Shown here piece after piece: positions 41,734-50,797 of a stretch of DNA of 64,000 nt. The notes under the pieces are model-generated. The model saw nothing but the letters and a program-made list of their open reading frames with translations, was not told the DNA's origin and did no database searches. This DNA is from Bin5 sp965207495. GTDB lineage: Bacteria > Chloroflexota > Anaerolineae > Caldilineales > Caldilineaceae. The position numbers were made by a program, and so were the translations under genes. Where the stretch lies: assembly GCA_965207495.1 (NCBI GenBank), contig OZ242287.1, positions 1,426,001 through 1,490,000 of the forward strand. The letters are read 5' to 3'. Numbering within the stretch: position 1 is the first letter of the stretch; every line of letters begins with the position of its first letter.

Positions 41734-43212
41734 ATGGAAAGTACCCCCATCCCAATCCTCCGTCGGATTGGCATACGAAGAAAAAACGATTCCGAAGCCG
41801 AACCGGTTCCTGCCAAAGCGCAGGCTCTGCCTTCGCAGCAAGCCTGGCTCATCCTCTACGCGTTGATGATCCCGTCAACGATCATGCCTCTCAGCTCCTC
41901 CATGAGCCGTGTGGCCCTTCCCGTCCTGCGCGACTCCTTCGCCATGAGCGCAGACGTCGTCGCCTGGACCTCCAGCGCGTTTACCCTGCCCTACATGATC
42001 CTCATGCCCGTCTACGGCCGCCTCAGCGATGGCGTGGGCCGCCGCCGTCTCATCCTGGGCGGAATCGCTATCTTCTCCGCCGGCTCGGCTATGGCCTTCT
42101 TCGCAACCAATCTGACATGGCTCATGATTGGCCGCGCCGTCCAGGGCTTCGGCATCGCCGGCATAATGCCCCTCGGTATGGCCTTCATTGCCACCATCTT
42201 CCGCGAAGGCGAAAGAGGCAAAGCCCTGGGCACCTGGGGCTCCATCGGCCCGTTGACTGCTGCCATCGGCCCCTTCTTCGCCGGCTTTCTCGTCGACGCC
42301 TGGGGATGGCGCGCCGCCTTCGGGCCGGCCATTTTGCTCGGCCTCTTCGGGCTGTTGGCCGTAAAACTATGGGTTCCCGCCGGCCTCAGCAATGTGCGCC
42401 CCCGCTTCTGGCGCACCTTCGACTGGCCCGGCGTCCTTCTGCTCGCCGGCGCCCTTACCATGGGGCTCTTCTATCTCTCCAGCCGCCCCATCACCGGCGT
42501 GGACCCGCTGCGGGACTGGCGCCTCTTGGGCGCTCTACTGCTCTGTTTCGTCGCCTTCCTCGTCTGGGAAAGACGCCGCCCCGATCCCTTCGTCAACCTG
42601 AATCTCTTCAGACACCGCACCTTCAGCTTCGCCTCCCTCTGCGCCTCCATGCGCATGTTCGTTATGGGGGGGTCCAGCTTCCTGATACCGCTCTATCTCG
42701 TCGATATCCACGACCTCAGTCCAGGTTACCTCGGCCTGATCCTGACGATCAACCCCGGCGCCATGACCGTCATGGTGCGTTTCGGCGGCCTCGCAGCCGA
42801 CCGCTGGGGCAGCCGCTGGCCCGTTCTCGCTGGCCTGAGTGGACAGGCGCTTGCCGTCTTTCTCTTCTCCCAACTGCCCGCCTCCGCCCATATCGGTCTG
42901 GTCATTGCTCTGCTGGCTCTTCAAGGGCTGAGCGTTGGCACCATGCTCGCCGCACTGCATCAGGCCGCCATGTCAGAGACCGATGAGGAGGAGATGGGGA
43001 CAGCCGCCGGCGTCTATAGTATGATTCGCTTCGTAGGCGTCGCCATCGGCACCGCGCTGGCCGGAGTTCTGCTTCACAGCGCCCTCCAACGCGGCCTGCC
43101 CGTCATCGAGGCATACCAGCAGGTCTATCTGATCATTGGCCTGGCCGGCCTTGTCGGTATCACCACCAGCCTCGGGCTGAGCAGCCGCAAACAGGCCAAA
43201 GAGAACACATAG
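41734..43212 (+). CDS. MFS drug exporter, DHA2 (EmrB/QacA) type, 14 helices
   Basis: 492 residues. After a 35-residue cytoplasmic leader, motif D1/A of MFS exporters is visible: VAWTSSAFTLPYMILMPVYG and GRLSDGVGRRRLILGG; motif C-like GPLTAAIGPFFAGFLVDAWGWR marks an antiporter; two extra central helices bring the total to about 14, the DHA2 hallmark. It likely exports a toxic compound with proton exchange. No EmrA-type adaptor or TetR regulator is adjacent. A TIM-barrel gene follows 120 bases on, probably independent. Confidence 0.88.
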   Translation: MESTPIPILRRIGIRRKNDSEAEPVPAKAQALPSQQAWLILYALMIPSTIMPLSSSMSRVALPVLRDSFAMSADVVAWTSSAFTLPYMILMPVYGRLSDGVGRRRLILGGIAIFSAGSAMAFFATNLTWLMIGRAVQGFGIAGIMPLGMAFIATIFREGERGKALGTWGSIGPLTAAIGPFFAGFLVDAWGWRAAFGPAILLGLFGLLAVKLWVPAGLSNVRPRFWRTFDWPGVLLLAGALTMGLFYLSSRPITGVDPLRDWRLLGALLLCFVAFLVWERRRPDPFVNLNLFRHRTFSFASLCASMRMFVMGGSSFLIPLYLVDIHDLSPGYLGLILTINPGAMTVMVRFGGLAADRWGSRWPVLAGLSGQALAVFLFSQLPASAHIGLVIALLALQGLSVGTMLAALHQAAMSETDEEEMGTAAGVYSMIRFVGVAIGTALAGVLLHSALQRGLPVIEAYQQVYLIIGLAGLVGITTSLGLSSRKQAKENT

Positions 43213-43332
43213 TCTGTCGCACCACATAGTCCGTCGCACCACATAGCCTGCCGCACCACCGGCGCAAGACCGCCCATCCCTTGCTGTACTAATACGGGAG
43301 CAGACCCCATTGACTCCCGTCAGGAGAGAACT

Positions 43333-44193
43333 GTGTTTCCCAACTTCAGCCCCGGACCATTGGGCATCAACGTACCGTTCAGCGAAGCCATCCAGCTCGC
43401 CCTCCGTTTCGGGTACGGCGGTCTCGACGTGTCCATCGTCGAACTCCAACAGATCGCAGACAGCCACGGCGCCGCTTCGATCTCAGACCAGATGGCCGCC
43501 GCCGGGCTGCAGTTCGGTATCTGGAGTATGCCATTCTCCTACCGCGCCGAAGAAGAAAGTTGGCGGCAGGGCTTGACCGAGTTGCCCGCCAAGGCCGCCC
43601 TCGCCAAATCTCTCGGCGCCGACCGTACCTCCACCTTTATCGCCCCCGCAGACGACGACCTGCCCTGGGAGGAGAACTACGAATTCCACGTCGCCCGCCT
43701 GCGGCCAATCGCCCAAATCCTCGCCGATCACGGCGTCCGTTTCGGGCTGGAATGGGTCGGCCCCAAGACCCTGCGCGACGAGAAGAAATACGAATTCATC
43801 CACACGATGGCGGGCGCTCAACAGCTGGGGACCGACCTGGGCATCAACAATGTCGGACTGCTCGTCGATATCTTTCACCTCTTCACCAGCCACACCGACG
43901 TCGCCGAAGTGCGCAACCTTTCCAACGCCCAGGTGGTCAATGTCCACGTAAACGATGCCGTCGCCGGTCGCAGCGCAGACGAGCAGATCGACTTCGAACG
44001 CACGCTGCCCGCCGAGACCGGCCTCACCGACATCGCCGGTTTCCTGCAGGCCCTCGACGCCATCGGCTACGACGGCCCGGTCACGGTCGAGCCGTTCAAC
44101 CAGCGCATCCGCGACCTCGCCCCCGCCGACGCCGCCAGGGAGACAGCCGAATCCCTGACAAAGTCCTGGCAACTCGCCGGTCTCAGCAGATAA
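43333..44193 (+). CDS. Sugar phosphate isomerase/epimerase (TIM barrel)
   Basis: 286 residues with a GTG start at 43333, preceded by CAGGAGAG. Xylose-isomerase-like barrel: GPLGINVPFSEAIQLA, FGLEWVGPKTL (Glu ligand), NNVGLLVDIFHLF (Asp and His), VVNVHVNDA (His) and VTVEPFNQ (Glu). It resembles epimerases of the inositol and ketose type. Third isomerase of this fold in the window; sequence identity between them is low, so each likely has its own substrate. Neighbours (MFS exporter, ComM) give no pathway hint. Confidence 0.83.
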   Translation: MFPNFSPGPLGINVPFSEAIQLALRFGYGGLDVSIVELQQIADSHGAASISDQMAAAGLQFGIWSMPFSYRAEEESWRQGLTELPAKAALAKSLGADRTSTFIAPADDDLPWEENYEFHVARLRPIAQILADHGVRFGLEWVGPKTLRDEKKYEFIHTMAGAQQLGTDLGINNVGLLVDIFHLFTSHTDVAEVRNLSNAQVVNVHVNDAVAGRSADEQIDFERTLPAETGLTDIAGFLQALDAIGYDGPVTVEPFNQRIRDLAPADAARETAESLTKSWQLAGLSR

Positions 44194-44412
44194 GAATGTC
44201 TGTAGGCGCAGCCCTAGTGTCTGCATTCTGGCCGCCATCTGGCCGCTGAACACACGCCTGCCCGCCAATAGAGCAACCCCCGTTGTTGCCGCAGTCGGTG
44301 CATCCGGCTAAACTGTAAATACCGGGCCCTTGGAACTGCCAACGAGCACCGGTCAAATCTGAATATTCTGTCACCACACTGTCACCTCAGTTAACCCCCG
44401 ACGGAGGAGTCA

Positions 44413-45939
44413 ATGCTCGCCAAAGTGCGCAGCTGTGCCATTGTAGGATTGGATGCCGAACAGATCGAAGTCGAAGTCGATATCACCAACGGGCTCGAGC
44501 GGCTGACCGTCGTCGGCCTACCCAGCGCCGCCGTGCGCGAAAGCGGCGAACGCGTTCGCTCCGCTATCGCCAACAGCGGATTCTTCTTTCCCCAACACCG
44601 CCTCACAGTAAACCTGGCCCCAGCCGACCTCCGCAAAGAAGGCCCGGCATACGACCTGCCCATCGCCCTCGGCATCATGGCCGCCACCCGCCAGGTCCTC
44701 GCCGAACTCGACGACGCGCTGATCGTCGGCGAACTGGGTCTGGATGGCTCGGTCCGCCCCATAAACGGCGCCCTGTCTATGGCGGCCATGGCCCAAAAGT
44801 CCGGCTACAAGCGCCTCTTCGTTCCCCAGCCCAACGCGCCTGAGGCCGCGCTCGTCGAAGGCATCGACGTCTTCCCCGTCAGCCATCTCAGCGACATCGT
44901 CGCCCACCTTTCAGAGCAAAAAGAGATCCCGCCCCAGACCGTGACAACCTTCGACCCCGCTCAGGAGGTCGTTCACGCTGTCGACTTCCAGGACGTTCGC
45001 GGCCAGGAGCACGCCAAGCGCGCCCTGGAAATCGCCTGTGCCGGCAATCACAACGTGCGCATGGCGGGGCCGCCCGGCAGCGGCAAAACCCTCATGGCCC
45101 GCGCCCTGCCCTCGATCCTGCCCGTAGCCACCCTCTCCGAGTCCATGGAGATCACCCGCATCTATTCGGTCGCCGGCGAACTCAACGGTGCCGGACCTCT
45201 CATCCGTGCCCGTCCCTTCCGCGCCCCCCATCACACCATCAGCCATGCCGGCCTGGTTGGCGGCGGAACTATGCCCCGCCCCGGCGAAATCAGCCTTGCC
45301 CATCGCGGCGTCCTCTTCCTCGATGAGCTGCCCGAGTTCGGGTCCAAAAACCTCGAAAGTCTTCGCCAGCCCCTCGAGGACAAGATCATCACCATCAGCC
45401 GCGCCGCCGGCACCCTCTCCTTCCCCGCCAATTTCATGTTCGTGGCCGCAATGAACCCCTGCCCCTGCGGCTTCTATGGCGACGATCGCAAGCCCTGCTC
45501 CTGTTCCATATCAACCATTCAGCGCTATCAAGGCCGCATCAGCGGCCCGCTCCTCGACCGCATCGACCTGCACGTCGACGTAGCCCGCGTCCCCTTCCAG
45601 AAGCTCTCCGGCCTCGACACCGGCGAGCCCTCCGCCCACATCCGTCGCCGCGTCGAACAGGCACGCACCCGCCAACAGGCCCGCTTCTCCCAGCAGGACA
45701 AACACCATATCGTCGTCAACGGGGACATGGGTCCGGCCGAGGTCCAACGCTACTGTCAGCTCCAAGAGAATGGCAAAAACCTGATGCAGGCCGCCGCCCG
45801 CCAGATGGACCTCAGCGCCCGTGGCTACCACCGCGTCCTCAAACTGGCCCGCACCATCGCCGACCTCGCCGCAGAAGAAGAAATCGACACGCCCCACCTG
45901 GCCGAAGCCCTCCAATATCGACCCCGACTGCAAATGTAA
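44413..45939 (+). CDS. comM: YifB/ComM-type Mg-chelatase-like AAA+ ATPase
   Basis: 508 residues, full length for the family. The N-terminal S5/Lon-protease-like domain is clear (VEVDITNGLERLTVVGLPSAAVRES; NLAPADLRKEGPAYDLPIALGIM). The AAA+ part has Walker A GPPGSGKT (about 219-226), Walker B GVLFLDELPEF, and the family Cys-rich MNPCPCGF with CSCS; arginine-finger region RISGPLLDRIDLHVDV. The C-terminal helical domain is RGYHRVLKLARTIADLA. ComM is a hexameric helicase promoting branch migration in natural transformation. The ATG has ACGGAGGAG upstream. Conserved housekeeping-type gene at the left edge of the unstable island. Confidence 0.95.
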   Translation: MLAKVRSCAIVGLDAEQIEVEVDITNGLERLTVVGLPSAAVRESGERVRSAIANSGFFFPQHRLTVNLAPADLRKEGPAYDLPIALGIMAATRQVLAELDDALIVGELGLDGSVRPINGALSMAAMAQKSGYKRLFVPQPNAPEAALVEGIDVFPVSHLSDIVAHLSEQKEIPPQTVTTFDPAQEVVHAVDFQDVRGQEHAKRALEIACAGNHNVRMAGPPGSGKTLMARALPSILPVATLSESMEITRIYSVAGELNGAGPLIRARPFRAPHHTISHAGLVGGGTMPRPGEISLAHRGVLFLDELPEFGSKNLESLRQPLEDKIITISRAAGTLSFPANFMFVAAMNPCPCGFYGDDRKPCSCSISTIQRYQGRISGPLLDRIDLHVDVARVPFQKLSGLDTGEPSAHIRRRVEQARTRQQARFSQQDKHHIVVNGDMGPAEVQRYCQLQENGKNLMQAAARQMDLSARGYHRVLKLARTIADLAAEEEIDTPHLAEALQYRPRLQM

Positions 45940-46546
45940 ACAATGACAAAGTAAGGGGATTATATACAATAGTAGCATTCGGTTTTTGTTGCCCCACTTC
46001 CGCCCTCTAATTCCTCTTTTTTAGGGAATTTGTATGACGATTCCGTATTGACACATCTGTACTAATGAAGGGGAATTATATCCAATGTTACCCAAAGGCA
46101 AATGAAAACAGGATCGAACTGAAAATCTTGCAGTCCTTTTTCCAAGAGATCATACGCCCCTTTCAGCTTGTAGGGTGTCTGAGTTTTGCAATTCAAGAAT
46201 GAACTAGATAACCCTGGTTGACCAACGACAGGGGCTTTCTCGTCAGGCCAAGCAGCCCCAGGGGTCAAATCCACGTTAGAACTGATCAATCCGCCCACTT
46301 GTCCAATTCGCTCAGTTCCATAGCGCCTCCAGTTCAGCTTGCTTGTTCTCATAATCGCCGAAGGAAACCAAACTTATCAGTGTGCGGTTGTAGTACCAGG
46401 TCATTGAGGGATTTCGAACTGTCCGTCTTGACAATAGGGGCTTAGATTGTAGCCGTACGAACTCGCAAGCGTAATGAAATTGCGGCGGGGTAAGGAAGGA
46501 TGGACAAAGGGCGACCACTTCTCGAAGATTGATGAGTCAACTGGGG
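45940..46546. other. Gene-poor, AT-richer segment
   Basis: About 600 bases of visibly lower GC than the flanks. Broken open frames on the minus strand (stretches such as ISLVSFGDYENKQAELEALW and GAYDLLEKGLQDFQFD) look protein-like in composition and may be the decayed remains of a gene, but I cannot name a family. It starts immediately after ComM. Confidence 0.45.
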
Positions 46547-46917
46547 TTAGAATGTTCCAGATTTGCCAGGGAAGGTGTACTCCGACTTGACACCTTGGTT
46601 GTCACAATGGTTGTCACAGTGGTTGCCAACCCCGGCTGCCCTGTGAATGTGCGCGATGGCAGCAGCCGCAGAGTGTAGTGTGGCCGGTCCGTGGCCAAGT
46701 TCAACGTTGGGTTCAGATATGTCTGCAGCAACTTGTGAGGGTCAGCTGGGAGTGCGGGAATGCCCATATGCTGCGCCCAGTCCGAAAAGAGTCGCCACTG
46801 GCCGAGATAGTTCTTCCTCGTATTTCCGGCCAGTCCGTTTTCGATATCTCCACATAGAGCTTCCTTACCCTCTTCAATTTGTCGGCAGGGTCCGAACTGG
46901 GTGGCCGAAGGCTTCTG
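46547..46917 (-). pseudogene. Tyrosine recombinase (integrase) N-terminal domain relic, frameshifted
   Basis: On the minus strand one frame reads NGLAGNTRKNYLGQWRLFSD, then WAQHMGIPALPADPHKLLQTY: the SAM-like DNA-binding domain of phage integrases (S..T...Y...W..F..W....G...LPA.P.....YL). At about 46668 the homology moves to another frame, giving AAAAIAHIHRAAG, the conserved end of the same domain. A one-base shift therefore breaks the gene. After this the frame runs into a short duplicated GTTGTCACA-rich stretch and a stop at 46547; no catalytic domain (R..H.xxR..Y) follows. The start is also missing. So this is the relic of an integrated element. Confidence 0.72.
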
Positions 46918-47563
46918 CTACCTTCCCGCGGTAGGAATCCCCTTCAGAACAGTTCCCATGTCTCTCGCGTGGTGCACGAATGAGTGGACGCACAGTTCTC
47001 TCTGCGCGGGCTTGCAGAACGCAGCCAGCGTTTTGACCTACTCTGCTGTCGATCCCCATTAGCTGATTGCACCAGCCAGGAAGCCTTCTCAGCACATGAT
47101 TATGCGGGACGGCCTTTTTGCGCGCTTGTGGTGAATTCAGCCCACCTCAAGAGGCTAAGACGCGGATAACTTCACTTTTGCACGCTTTGAGAGTGATTGT
47201 TGAGGAGGCAGGCGGGAAAGGCAGAGTCGGAGCGACCGCCACCAGGACTACTATCGTGCTGACAAAGTTTCGGTGTTCCTGTGCCAATGCACTGGTTGAA
47301 TTGAAGCATGGTTCTGCGCATTTGTGGGCACATTTGCCGGCCTCGGCCAATTCTTACAAGAAATCACAGGCTTGGATCGCATTTCCTAACAAATATCTTA
47401 TATTAGTTTGCTAGAGTATAGGAGAGTCATCTTTTTTGGGGAAGTTCGGGTTAGGTGATTGCTCGACGACAGCCCAATTGAGAGACGCCACCCCTATTGG
47501 TCCTGTGACCGATATAAGCAGTAACTCATTAGACTTGCCACAAACGGACGGGAGGAGAAACCG
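46918..47563. other. Gene-poor segment before the FN3/LRR gene
   Basis: 646 bases without a supported gene. Short frames exist on both strands, but none resembles a known protein. The last ~180 bases carry the leader of the FN3/LRR gene; a good ribosome-binding site, GGGAGGAG, ends nine bases before its ATG. Promoter not assignable with confidence. Confidence 0.4.
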
Positions 47564-50500
47564 ATGTTTCATCCACGGAACATTTCGACAGTCCTGCGCG
47601 GCCCCGGCGGCTGGCTGGCGGCTGCTCTCCTGGCAACTACTGTCTTCCTGATATACGCGAATCTGGTCTGGGCCCAACAGACTTCGACGGAAGCCGCGGT
47701 CCCTGCGCCCTCGCTGACCGCCGAGGCCGACAATGGTACGGTCGAGTTGAACTGGACAGCGGTGGCAGACGCGGCGCGCTACGAACTGTTGACGTGGTGG
47801 AACGCCGACACCGGCTGGCAGAAGCTCGACGACGGCAACCTGACTGACACAACCTACAGCCATACCGGACTCACGGCGGGCACCACGTACTTCTACACGG
47901 TGCGTACGGTGAACGCCGCCGGTGAGACCAGCCCCTGGTCGGAATATGCGTCTGCTACCGCGACGACCGTGGAGGCGCAAACACCAACGCAGACACCAAC
48001 GCCGACCGCAATGCCGATGATTTCTACGACACCTACGCCCACACCGTCAGCGACGGCCGCAGCCGCGCTGTCTGCGCCTGTTCTGGCGGCGCAGGTTACG
48101 GCCGCGGGTACGATTGACCTCAGCTGGGGTGCCGTGGCAGACGCGGCGCGCTACGAACTGTTGACGTGGTGGAACGCCGACACCGGCTGGCAGAAGCTCG
48201 ACGACGGCAACCTGACAGACACAACCTACAGCCATACCGGACTGACGGCGGGCACCACCTACTTCTACACGGTACGTGCGGTGAACGCCGCTGGTGAGAC
48301 CGGCCCCTGGTCGGAATATGCGTCTGCTACCGTGACGACCATAGAGGCGCCAACGCCAACGCAGACACCAACGCCGACCGCAATGCCGTTGATTTCTACG
48401 ACACCTACGCCGACCGCAATGCCGATGATTTCTACGACACCTACGCCCACACCGTCAGCGACGGCCGCAGCCGCGCAGTCTGCGCCTGTTCTGGCGGCGC
48501 AGGTTACGGCCGCGGGTACGATTGATCTCAGCTGGGGTGCCGTGGCAGACGCGGCGCGCTACGAACTGTTGACGTGGTGGAACGCCGACACCGGCTGGCA
48601 GAAACTCGACGACGGCAACCTGACAGACACAACTTACAGTCATACCGGACTGACGGCGGGCACCACCTACTTCTACACGGTACGTGCGGTAAACGCCGCC
48701 GGTGAGACCGGCCCCTGGTCGGAATATGCGTCTGCTACCGTAACGACCGTAGAGGCGCCAACGCCAACGCAGACACCAACGCCGACCGCAATGCCGATGA
48801 TTTCTACGACACCTACGCCCACACCAACTGTGACGCCGACCGCGATGCCGATGATTTCTACGACACCTACGCCCACACCATCGCCGACGGCCGCAGCCGC
48901 GCTGTCCGCGCCTGTCCTGTCGGCGCAGGTTACGGCCGCGGATACGATTGACCTCAACTGGGGTGTCGTGGCAGACACGGCGCGCTACGACCTGTTGACG
49001 TGGTGGAACGCCGACAGCGGCTGGCAGCAGATCGGCGGAGACAACCTGACTGACACAACCTACAGCCATACCGGACTGACGGCGGGCACCACCTACTTCT
49101 ACACGGTACGTGCGGTGAACGCCGCCGGTGAGACCGGCCTCTGGTCGGAATATGCGTCTGCTACCGCGACGACCGGTCAGACGCCAACGCCAACTGTGAC
49201 GTCTACTGTAGTGCCGATGATTTCTACGACACCAACGCCGACCGCGTTCAGCGCCAACACTGACAGGTTAGCCTTGGTCGCACTCTACAATGCGACGGAT
49301 GGCGCCAACTGGTCTACGAGCGACAATTGGCTGACCGAGGCGCCGCTCAACGACTGGCACGGCGTTGAAACCGACAGCACAGGTCGGGTCGTTTCCCTGA
49401 AACTAGGACCTTACGGGTTGAGCGGAGAGATACCGCCAGAACTGGGCAATCTCTCCAACCTGGAAGTCCTTTGGCTAGGTGCCAACTACCAGTTGAGCGG
49501 AACGATACCGACAGAACTGGGCAATCTCACCAACCTGGAAGAACTGTGGCTAGGCGGGAACCAGTTGAGCGGAGAGATCCCGCCAGAACTGGGCAATCTC
49601 TCCAACCTGGAAGACCTAGGGCTAGGCGGCAACCAGTTGAGCGGAGCGATCCCGCCAGAACTGGGCAATCTCTCCAACCTGGAAGACCTAGGGCTAGCCG
49701 GCAACCAGTTGAGCGGAACGATCCCGCCAGAACTGGGCCGCCTCTCCAACCTGACAGAGCTGTTGCTACACTACAATCAGTTGAGCGGAACGATCCCGCC
49801 AGAACTGGGCCGCCTCTCCAACCTAGGCCGGCTGGACCTCGCCGACAACCAATTGAGCGGAGCGATCCCGCCAGAACTGGGCCGCCTCTCCAACCTAGGC
49901 CGGCTGGACCTCGACGCCAACCAGTTGAGCGGAGCGATACCGCCAGAACTGGGCAATCTCTCCAACCTGAGATCGCTGTGGCTAAGAGACAATCAGTTGA
50001 GCGGAGCGATCCCGCCAGAGCTGGGCAATCTCTCCAACCTGACAGTCCTGAGCCTTCGCTTAAACCAGTTGAGCGGAGCGATACCGACAGAACTGGGCAA
50101 TCTCACCAACCTGCGAATTCTGTGGCTAGAAAACAACCAGTTGACTGGAGCGATCCCGTCAGAACTGGGCCGCCTCTCCAACCTGACAGAGCTGTGGCTA
50201 CACTCCAATCAGTTGAGCGGAGCGATCCCGCCAGAACTGGGCAATCTCTCCTACCTGGCAGTACTGAGCCTCAGAACCAACCAGTTGAGCGGAACGATAC
50301 CGCCAGAGCTGGGCCGCCTCTCCAACCTGACAGAGCTGTACCTAGGCACTAACCAGTTGAGCGGAACGATACCGTCAGAACTGGACCGCCTCTCCAACTT
50401 GACAGACCTGTGGCTACACGACAATCAGTTGAGCGGAATGATACCGTCAGAACTGGGCAATCTCTCCTACCTGGAAGACCTGTCTCTCGGATTTAACCAG

Positions 50501-50797
50501 TTGAGCGGAACGATCCCGCCAGAACTGGGTCGCCTCACCAACCTGACAGCGCTCTGGTTGAACGACAATCAGTTGAGCGGAGCGATCCCGCCAGAACTGG
50601 GCAATCTCTCCTACCTGGAAGAACTGGGGCTAGACAACAACCAGTTGACTGGAGGGATCCCGCCAGAACTGGGCAATCTCTCCTACCTGACATGGCTGCG
50701 GCTAGGCGGGAACGGATTGACCGGGTGCATTCCGGCAGGGCTGCGGAATGTAGATAGGAATGACCTTGCGCGCCTCGGTCTGCCCGACTGCGGCTAG
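47564..50797 (+). CDS. Secreted FN3 / plant-type leucine-rich-repeat protein, probably C-terminally truncated
   Basis: 1077 residues. A signal or anchor helix (GGWLAAALLATTVFLIYANL) is followed by four fibronectin type III domains (about residues 48-140, 168-260, 300-395, 442-535), nearly identical in the core YELLTWWNADTGWQKL, joined by Thr/Pro linkers built from a 12-residue unit (TPTAMPMISTTP). From about 564 comes the LRR cap (ANTDRLALVALYNATDGANW) and 18 repeats of 24 residues of the plant-specific type, LSG.IPPELG.LSNL..L.L, ending in a cap GLTGCIPAGLRN and LPDCG. It is a surface or secreted adhesion or recognition protein. The stop at 50795 is probably a frameshift product: homology to a further C-terminal domain continues directly in another frame. 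Confidence 0.9.
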   Translation: MFHPRNISTVLRGPGGWLAAALLATTVFLIYANLVWAQQTSTEAAVPAPSLTAEADNGTVELNWTAVADAARYELLTWWNADTGWQKLDDGNLTDTTYSHTGLTAGTTYFYTVRTVNAAGETSPWSEYASATATTVEAQTPTQTPTPTAMPMISTTPTPTPSATAAAALSAPVLAAQVTAAGTIDLSWGAVADAARYELLTWWNADTGWQKLDDGNLTDTTYSHTGLTAGTTYFYTVRAVNAAGETGPWSEYASATVTTIEAPTPTQTPTPTAMPLISTTPTPTAMPMISTTPTPTPSATAAAAQSAPVLAAQVTAAGTIDLSWGAVADAARYELLTWWNADTGWQKLDDGNLTDTTYSHTGLTAGTTYFYTVRAVNAAGETGPWSEYASATVTTVEAPTPTQTPTPTAMPMISTTPTPTPTVTPTAMPMISTTPTPTPSPTAAAALSAPVLSAQVTAADTIDLNWGVVADTARYDLLTWWNADSGWQQIGGDNLTDTTYSHTGLTAGTTYFYTVRAVNAAGETGLWSEYASATATTGQTPTPTVTSTVVPMISTTPTPTAFSANTDRLALVALYNATDGANWSTSDNWLTEAPLNDWHGVETDSTGRVVSLKLGPYGLSGEIPPELGNLSNLEVLWLGANYQLSGTIPTELGNLTNLEELWLGGNQLSGEIPPELGNLSNLEDLGLGGNQLSGAIPPELGNLSNLEDLGLAGNQLSGTIPPELGRLSNLTELLLHYNQLSGTIPPELGRLSNLGRLDLADNQLSGAIPPELGRLSNLGRLDLDANQLSGAIPPELGNLSNLRSLWLRDNQLSGAIPPELGNLSNLTVLSLRLNQLSGAIPTELGNLTNLRILWLENNQLTGAIPSELGRLSNLTELWLHSNQLSGAIPPELGNLSYLAVLSLRTNQLSGTIPPELGRLSNLTELYLGTNQLSGTIPSELDRLSNLTDLWLHDNQLSGMIPSELGNLSYLEDLSLGFNQLSGTIPPELGRLTNLTALWLNDNQLSGAIPPELGNLSYLEELGLDNNQLTGGIPPELGNLSYLTWLRLGGNGLTGCIPAGLRNVDRNDLARLGLPDCG
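47750..49180 (+). repeat. FN3-encoding DNA repeats with variable linkers
   Basis: Four near-identical copies; the marker CTACGA(A/C)CTGTTGACG starts at 47779, 48151, 48559 and 48985. Spacings of 372, 408 and 426 bases differ by gain or loss of linker DNA (36-base unit ACGCCGACCGCAATGCCGAT and on). Copy 4 is the most diverged. The high identity points to recent duplication or gene conversion. Confidence 0.9.
49424..50720 (+). repeat. 72-bp leucine-rich-repeat array, 18 units
   Basis: Eighteen consecutive 72-bp units, each with TTGAGCGGA(G/A).GAT, CCGCCAGAACTGGGC and CTCTCCAACCTG; the variable part is the x positions of L..L.L, the predicted ligand-facing face. No synonymous scatter in the conserved half indicates recent expansion and homogenisation. 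Confidence 0.9.

Noticed and set aside
47750..49180. CRISPR-like periodicity in the FN3 region
   Set aside because: Repeats are long, coding and in frame, without unique spacers; they encode FN3 domains and Thr/Pro linkers.
49424..50720. 72-bp periodic array as a CRISPR or satellite
   Set aside because: The period equals 24 codons of a leucine-rich repeat with variation at expected positions.
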